Assembly (NCBI GenBank): GCA_903920835.1
Contig: CAIXNQ010000152.1
Location: 1-17,861 of the forward strand
Length of the DNA stretch: 17,861 nucleotides
Source: an uncultured Bacteroidota bacterium
GTDB lineage: Bacteria; Bacteroidota; Bacteroidia; Flavobacteriales; Flavobacteriaceae
Reading direction: 5' to 3'
A program made the translations under genes and the position numbers. The notes below the pieces were generated by a model that did not search any database, had not been told where the DNA came from, and was given only the letters and a program-made list of their open reading frames with translations. The first letter of the stretch is position 1; each line of letters opens with the position of its first letter. Below, piece after piece: positions 13,504-17,861 of the stretch.

Positions 13504-14913
13504 ATGAACATCAGCAAAAATAAAGTTCTCTATTCAATTTTACTTATATTTCTTTTTTCAGCAAATAATTTTGCGCAAGAAATTATTAAAGAAAAAGAAC
13601 CAGAAAGCAAAACACAGCAAAAATCATCTCAAAGAGAAAAAATTGATGGAATTATCGCTACTATTGGCGACTACATGATTCTCGATTCAGATATTGACAA
13701 AGCTTATATTGAAATTTCAAGTCAAGGAAATTCAATAAAAGACATTACTCGCTGTCAAATGCTTGGCAAATTAATGGAAGACAAACTCTATGCACATCAA
13801 GCTGTTCAAGACAGTATTGTAGTTTCTGATGCTGAAATAAAAAGCATGATGGAAGAACGTATCAATTATATGGTTGAGAACGTTGGGTCGATGGAGAAAG
13901 TTCTAAAATATTACAAAAAAGATAATGAAGAAGATTTCAAATCCTATTTTTTTGATATTTTGAAAGAGAATAAATTAACTTCTGAAATGCAAAAGAAAAT
14001 TGTTGATGGTGTCGAAATTACACCAGAAGAAGTAAGAACATTTTTCAAGAAAATTCCTGCAAATGAATTGCCAGTATTTGGAGCAGAAATGGAAGTTGCG
14101 CAAATTGTTGTCACGCCAAAAGTCACACAAGACGAAAAACAAATTGTCATTGACAAACTAAAACAACTCAAAAAAGAAGTTAAAGAAGGTGCCAGTTTCT
14201 TTAGTAAAGCGGTACTCTATTCTCAAGATCCAGGTTCAAGGTCAAATGGTGGATTTTATAAAATGACTCGAAAAACACCTTTTGTAAAAGAGTTTAAAGA
14301 TGTCGCTTTTTCGCTGGCAGAAGGAGAAATATCAGAACCATTTGAAACTGATTTTGGTTTTCATATTATTTTTGTTGAAAAAATTAGAGGACAAGAAATT
14401 GATTTGCGTCATATTCTACTCGTTCCAAAAGTTTCTGAAAAAGCACTCGCTGATGCCAAAGAAAATATCAAACTCATCAGAAAAAGAATTGTAGATAAAG
14501 AAATTACTTTTGCTGATGCAGCAAGAAAATTCTCTGACGAAAAAGAAACCAGAGCTAATGGAGGACAATTATTAAACCCAAAGACACAAGATACTCATTT
14601 TGAAATGACCAAAATGGATCCGTCTGTTTACAGTCAAGTGTCTAATTTAAAAGATACTGAAATTTCAAACCCGATTCTTGATGAAGATCAAAAAGGAGTT
14701 AAAAAATACAAAATTATTACAGTCACTAACAGAATCAATGAGCACACCGCAGATTATGCTAAAGATTATGTAAAAATTAAAGATTTAGCACTGAAAGACA
14801 AACAAATCAAAGCAATCGCTAAATGGACTGATGAAAAAATCAAAGAAACTTATATTAAGATTAATGGCGAATACAAAGATTGTTCATTCGCAAACAATTG
14901 GTTCAAAAAATAA
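13504..14913 (+). CDS. surA: SurA-like periplasmic peptidyl-prolyl isomerase/chaperone
   Basis: A 469-residue exported protein. Residues 1-24 are a signal peptide (VLYSILLIFLFSANNFA). Residues about 45-170 resemble the SurA N-terminal chaperone domain (DGIIATIGDYMILDSDIDKA). Two parvulin-like domains follow, at about 196-292 and 299-410. SurA escorts unfolded outer-membrane proteins to the BAM complex. In domain 1 the usual His of HIL is Gln (AQIVV, Q200), although FGFHII (H287) is kept. In domain 2 RHILL (H303) is kept, but the second His motif is replaced by KYKIITV. Each domain thus lacks one landmark histidine, so isomerase activity may be weak and chaperoning dominant. The start codon abuts the previous gene's stop, suggesting translational coupling. 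Calling it SurA rests on architecture, not on a full alignment. Confidence 0.85.
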   Translation: MNISKNKVLYSILLIFLFSANNFAQEIIKEKEPESKTQQKSSQREKIDGIIATIGDYMILDSDIDKAYIEISSQGNSIKDITRCQMLGKLMEDKLYAHQAVQDSIVVSDAEIKSMMEERINYMVENVGSMEKVLKYYKKDNEEDFKSYFFDILKENKLTSEMQKKIVDGVEITPEEVRTFFKKIPANELPVFGAEMEVAQIVVTPKVTQDEKQIVIDKLKQLKKEVKEGASFFSKAVLYSQDPGSRSNGGFYKMTRKTPFVKEFKDVAFSLAEGEISEPFETDFGFHIIFVEKIRGQEIDLRHILLVPKVSEKALADAKENIKLIRKRIVDKEITFADAARKFSDEKETRANGGQLLNPKTQDTHFEMTKMDPSVYSQVSNLKDTEISNPILDEDQKGVKKYKIITVTNRINEHTADYAKDYVKIKDLALKDKQIKAIAKWTDEKIKETYIKINGEYKDCSFANNWFKK

Positions 14914-14965
14914 TTTTAATGAAGTTCTAAATTAATCATAATTCAAATCGAATAAAAAAACTAAG

Positions 14966-15919
14966 ATGTCAGACGTTACCGCCATTCAAAATCTTGTTCA
15001 AAGAAGAACCGAACTAAAAAAAGAAATTGCCAAAATTATTGTAGGTCAAGATCAAGTGGTAGATCAAATTCTATTAAGTATTTTCTCTGGAGGTCATGCT
15101 TTGTTAGTTGGCGTGCCAGGATTAGCCAAAACATTGATGGTGAACACAATTGCTCAAGCTCTTGGTTTGGATTTTAAAAGAATTCAGTTCACTCCAGATT
15201 TAATGCCTTCAGACATTTTAGGGAGTGAAATTTTAGATGAAAACAGACAATTCAGATTCATCAAAGGACCAATATTCTCAAATATAATCTTAGCCGACGA
15301 AATCAATAGAACTCCTCCGAAAACACAGGCAGCACTACTTGAAGCGATGCAAGAACGTGCCGTTACAATTGCTGGACAAAATTATAAATTAGACTTACCT
15401 TATTTTGTATTAGCAACTCAAAACCCCATAGAACAAGAAGGAACTTATCCGCTTCCTGAGGCGCAACTCGACCGATTTATGTTTGCAATTAAGCTTGATT
15501 ACCCTTCTTTTCAAGAAGAAATTCAAGTCGTTAAAAACACCACGTCAGATATTAAACAAACCATAAATCCTTTATTCAACGCAGAAGAGATAATTGATTT
15601 TCAGCAATTGATTAGAAGAATTCCAGTTACAGATAACGTCATAGAATATGCTGTGACTTTAGTTAGCAAAACCAGACCCGATAATCCTTTAACAACTGAT
15701 TTTGTTAAAAACTATTTAGATTGGGGTGCTGGACCACGTGCTTCTCAAAATTTAATTTTGGCTGCAAAAGCTCATGCAGCATTTAACGGGAAATTCTCTC
15801 CAGATATAGAAGATGTAAAAGCTGTTGCAACAGGCATTTTAAGACATCGAATTATTAAAAACTACAAAGCAGATGCCGAGAATATTACAGAAGAAATTAT
15901 TATTAATCAATTGATGTAA
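14966..15919 (+). CDS. MoxR-family AAA+ ATPase
   Basis: A 317-residue cytoplasmic ATPase of normal MoxR length. Walker A is GVPGLAKT (49-56), Walker B is ILADE (108-112) followed by INRTPPKTQAALLEAM, sensor 1 is ATQNP (150-154), and EAQLDRF (165-171) supplies an arginine-finger region. A C-terminal helical lid follows (about 210-317). MoxR ATPases act as chaperones that mature or insert metal into partner complexes, often with DUF58 and von Willebrand factor A proteins. None of those partners is here. It lies 52 bp after the SurA-like gene in the same direction and is followed by a terminator, so it is probably the last gene of the parvulin operon. Confidence 0.94.
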   Translation: MSDVTAIQNLVQRRTELKKEIAKIIVGQDQVVDQILLSIFSGGHALLVGVPGLAKTLMVNTIAQALGLDFKRIQFTPDLMPSDILGSEILDENRQFRFIKGPIFSNIILADEINRTPPKTQAALLEAMQERAVTIAGQNYKLDLPYFVLATQNPIEQEGTYPLPEAQLDRFMFAIKLDYPSFQEEIQVVKNTTSDIKQTINPLFNAEEIIDFQQLIRRIPVTDNVIEYAVTLVSKTRPDNPLTTDFVKNYLDWGAGPRASQNLILAAKAHAAFNGKFSPDIEDVKAVATGILRHRIIKNYKADAENITEEIIINQLM

Positions 15920-15930
15920 TTTTCAATTTC

Positions 15931-15979
15931 AAAATAAATGCTATTCGATTATTTTAAATTGAATAGCATTTTTTATTTT
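15931..15979 (+). terminator. Rho-independent terminator after moxR
   Basis: AATGCTATTC (15937-15946) pairs with GAATAGCATT (15961-15970) around a 14-nt loop, followed by TTTT and more T-rich sequence. Flanking AAAAT/ATTTT can extend the stem. It starts about 12 bp past the moxR stop and closes the operon that starts at 11426. Confidence 0.88.
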
Positions 15980-16159
15980 GAGTCCTAATTCAATCTTTAG
16001 TTTCAAAGTTGAAATACTACAAATAATATCAAATTTACAATTAACTTGTACTATTTTTATAATTTGATAACGTTTCGTAATACAAACAGAAAAATCTTCA
16101 ATTCTCTTTATTAAACATAGATATTTACTAAAAAGTTTTTTAATAGTATATCGTTTTCG

Positions 16160-16167
16160 TAAGTTTG
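16160..16167 (+). promoter_or_regulatory. -7 promoter element of the aconitase gene
   Basis: TAAGTTTG matches TAnnTTTG exactly, 28 bp before the ATG at 16196. A T-run (16136-16141) sits where a -33 box would be, without a clear TTG. The predicted leader is about 20 nt. The rest of the 15980-16159 gap shows nothing else. Confidence 0.55.
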
Positions 16168-16195
16168 CACAACAAACATTTAAACCTAATTTATT

Positions 16196-17861
16196 ATGGC
16201 TTTTGATATTGATATGATTAAAAAAGTGTATGATAACATGGCTATCCGCGTAGATAAAGCACGTGAGTTAGTTGGTCGTCCATTAACACTTTCTGAAAAG
16301 ATTTTATACGCCCACCTTTGGGACGGAACTCCTTCTATCACTTTTGAAAGAGGAAAAGACTATGTTGACTTTGCTCCTGATAGAGTTGCTTGTCAAGATG
16401 CCACTGCACAAATGGCGCTTTTACAATTCATGCACGCTGGCAAAAAAACCGTTGCAGTTCCAACAACTGTTCATTGTGACCATTTGATTCAGGCAAAAGT
16501 GGGAGCGAAAACCGATTTAGCTTTAGCCAATTCACAATCAAAAGAAGTTTTTGATTTTCTATCTTCTGTATCAAATAAATATGGAATCGGTTTTTGGAAA
16601 CCAGGTTCAGGAATTATTCATCAAATTGTTTTAGAAAATTATGCGTTCCCTGGCGGAATGATGATTGGTACTGACTCACATACTGTAAACGCTGGAGGTT
16701 TAGGAATGCTAGCCATCGGAGTTGGTGGTGCTGACGCTGTAGATGTAATGTCTGGAATGTCATGGGAGTTAAAATTCCCAAAGCTCATCGGAGTAAAATT
16801 AACAGGAAAACTTAGTGGTTGGACTGCACCAAAAGACGTTATTCTAAAAGTTGCTGACATTCTTACGGTAAAAGGTGGTACTGGTGCAATTGTTGAATAT
16901 TTTGGCGAAGGTGCAATCAATATGTCATGTACTGGAAAAGGAACTATTTGTAACATGGGTGCTGAAATTGGCGCAACAACTTCAACATTTGGTTATGACG
17001 ATTCCATGCGTAGATATCTTGCAGCAACAGGAAGACAAGATGTGGTTGATGCAGCCGATAAAGTTGCAAAATACTTAACAGGTGACGATGAAGTTTATGC
17101 AAATCCATCTGCCTATTTTGATCAAGTAATCGAAATAAATTTATCAGAATTAGAACCTCACATTAACGGTCCTTTTACGCCAGATAGAGGAACACCAGTT
17201 TCTAAAATGAAAGCTGAAGCTCAAGCTAATGGTTGGCCATTAAAAGTAGAATGGGGATTGATTGGTTCTTGCACTAATTCCTCTTATGAAGATATGGCTA
17301 GAGCAGCTTCAATCGTTGAGCAAGCCGTTACCCTAGGAATTACTCCAAAAGCTGAATTTGGAATCAATCCAGGCTCTGAGCAAATTAGATATACCATCGA
17401 AAGAGACGGAATCATTGCTACTTTCGAGAAAATGGGAACAAAAGTTTTTACTAATGCTTGCGGACCTTGTATCGGTCAATGGGACAGAGAAGGCGCTGAT
17501 AAAGGAGAAAAAAATACAATCGTTCACTCGTTTAATAGAAATTTTTCTAAACGTGCTGACGGAAATCCAAATACACATGCTTTTGTAACCTCTCCAGAAA
17601 TGGTGGCGGCATTAGCAATCTCAGGCGATTTATCTTTTAACCCAATTACCGATAAACTGCTTAATGACAAAGGAGAAGCTGTAAAACTTCATGCGCCAAC
17701 GGGTGACGAATTGCCAAAAAGAGGATTTGATGTTGATGACGCAGGGTTTCAAGCGCCAGCTGCAGATGGAAGTAATGTAGTGGTTGCTGTTTCTGAAACT
17801 TCAGACCGTTTGCAACTATTAGCACCTTTTGAAGCTTGGGACGGAAACAACATTACTGGTG
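16196..17861 (+). CDS. acnA: Aconitate hydratase, 3'-truncated by window end
   Basis: The frame is open from the ATG at 16196 to the right edge (about 555 residues) and no stop is reached. It begins MAFDIDMIKKVYDNMAIRVDKARELVGRPLTLSEKILYAHL, like the mitochondrial-type aconitases of Bacteroidetes, which are about 755 residues as recalled. The 4Fe-4S ligands are C359 (GSCTNSS), C422 and C425 (NACGPCIGQW), almost the same numbering as pig mitochondrial aconitase. TVHCDHLI, GTDSHTVNAGGLGML and SFNRNFSKRADG are active-site blocks. The enzyme isomerises citrate to isocitrate in the TCA cycle. The missing part is the C-terminal swivel domain. It starts a new transcription unit after the moxR terminator. 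The assignment is firm; the symbol could equally be acn or acnB-independent naming. Confidence 0.96.
   Translation, partial: MAFDIDMIKKVYDNMAIRVDKARELVGRPLTLSEKILYAHLWDGTPSITFERGKDYVDFAPDRVACQDATAQMALLQFMHAGKKTVAVPTTVHCDHLIQAKVGAKTDLALANSQSKEVFDFLSSVSNKYGIGFWKPGSGIIHQIVLENYAFPGGMMIGTDSHTVNAGGLGMLAIGVGGADAVDVMSGMSWELKFPKLIGVKLTGKLSGWTAPKDVILKVADILTVKGGTGAIVEYFGEGAINMSCTGKGTICNMGAEIGATTSTFGYDDSMRRYLAATGRQDVVDAADKVAKYLTGDDEVYANPSAYFDQVIEINLSELEPHINGPFTPDRGTPVSKMKAEAQANGWPLKVEWGLIGSCTNSSYEDMARAASIVEQAVTLGITPKAEFGINPGSEQIRYTIERDGIIATFEKMGTKVFTNACGPCIGQWDREGADKGEKNTIVHSFNRNFSKRADGNPNTHAFVTSPEMVAALAISGDLSFNPITDKLLNDKGEAVKLHAPTGDELPKRGFDVDDAGFQAPAADGSNVVVAVSETSDRLQLLAPFEAWDGNNITG

Overview
The window looks like chromosomal DNA of a Bacteroidetes bacterium, most likely Flavobacterium or a close relative. 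The base composition is AT-rich. Several genes are preceded by the Bacteroidetes-type -7 element TAnnTTTG, sometimes with a TTG-type -33 box 18-19 bp upstream. The gene content also fits: PorX, a protein with a type IX secretion (T9SS) C-terminal sorting domain, and a parvulin/SurA-like/MoxR gene run. Most of the window is conserved housekeeping sequence. No rRNA, tRNA, transposase, phage gene or CRISPR array was seen.

Layout. (1) 1-2419, minus strand: a promoter followed by kdsB (CMP-Kdo synthetase, LPS), thrB (homoserine kinase) and a PabB-like chorismate-binding enzyme cut by the left edge. (2) 2434-4206, minus strand: an alpha/beta-hydrolase esterase and an ATP-grasp ligase-like protein, probably one transcript, closed by a clear intrinsic terminator. 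Their substrate is unknown. (3) 4382-8244, minus strand: porX, the T9SS response regulator with an alkaline-phosphatase-superfamily (PglZ) output domain, and upstream of it a secreted beta-helix protein. That protein resembles GH87 alpha-1,3-glucanases and ends in a T9SS sorting domain. (4) 8245-9078: a non-coding stretch containing ten contiguous 21-bp tandem repeats (8679-8888), the most unusual feature here. (5) 9052-9699, plus strand: a YciO/YrdC/Sua5-family gene, convergent with prfC (release factor 3, 9708-11297, minus). (6) 11426-15979, plus strand: a promoter, a two-domain PpiC parvulin, a SurA-like protein, a MoxR AAA+ ATPase and a terminator, forming a cell-envelope protein-folding operon. 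(7) 16160-17861, plus strand: a promoter and the 5' three quarters of an aconitase gene, cut by the right edge.

Several genes serve the cell envelope: kdsB makes an LPS precursor, the two parvulins act on exported proteins, porX controls T9SS, and the beta-helix protein is a probable T9SS substrate. No obviously new multi-gene system was found. The items most worth follow-up are the 21-bp array, the esterase/ATP-grasp pair, and the beta-helix enzyme beside porX.
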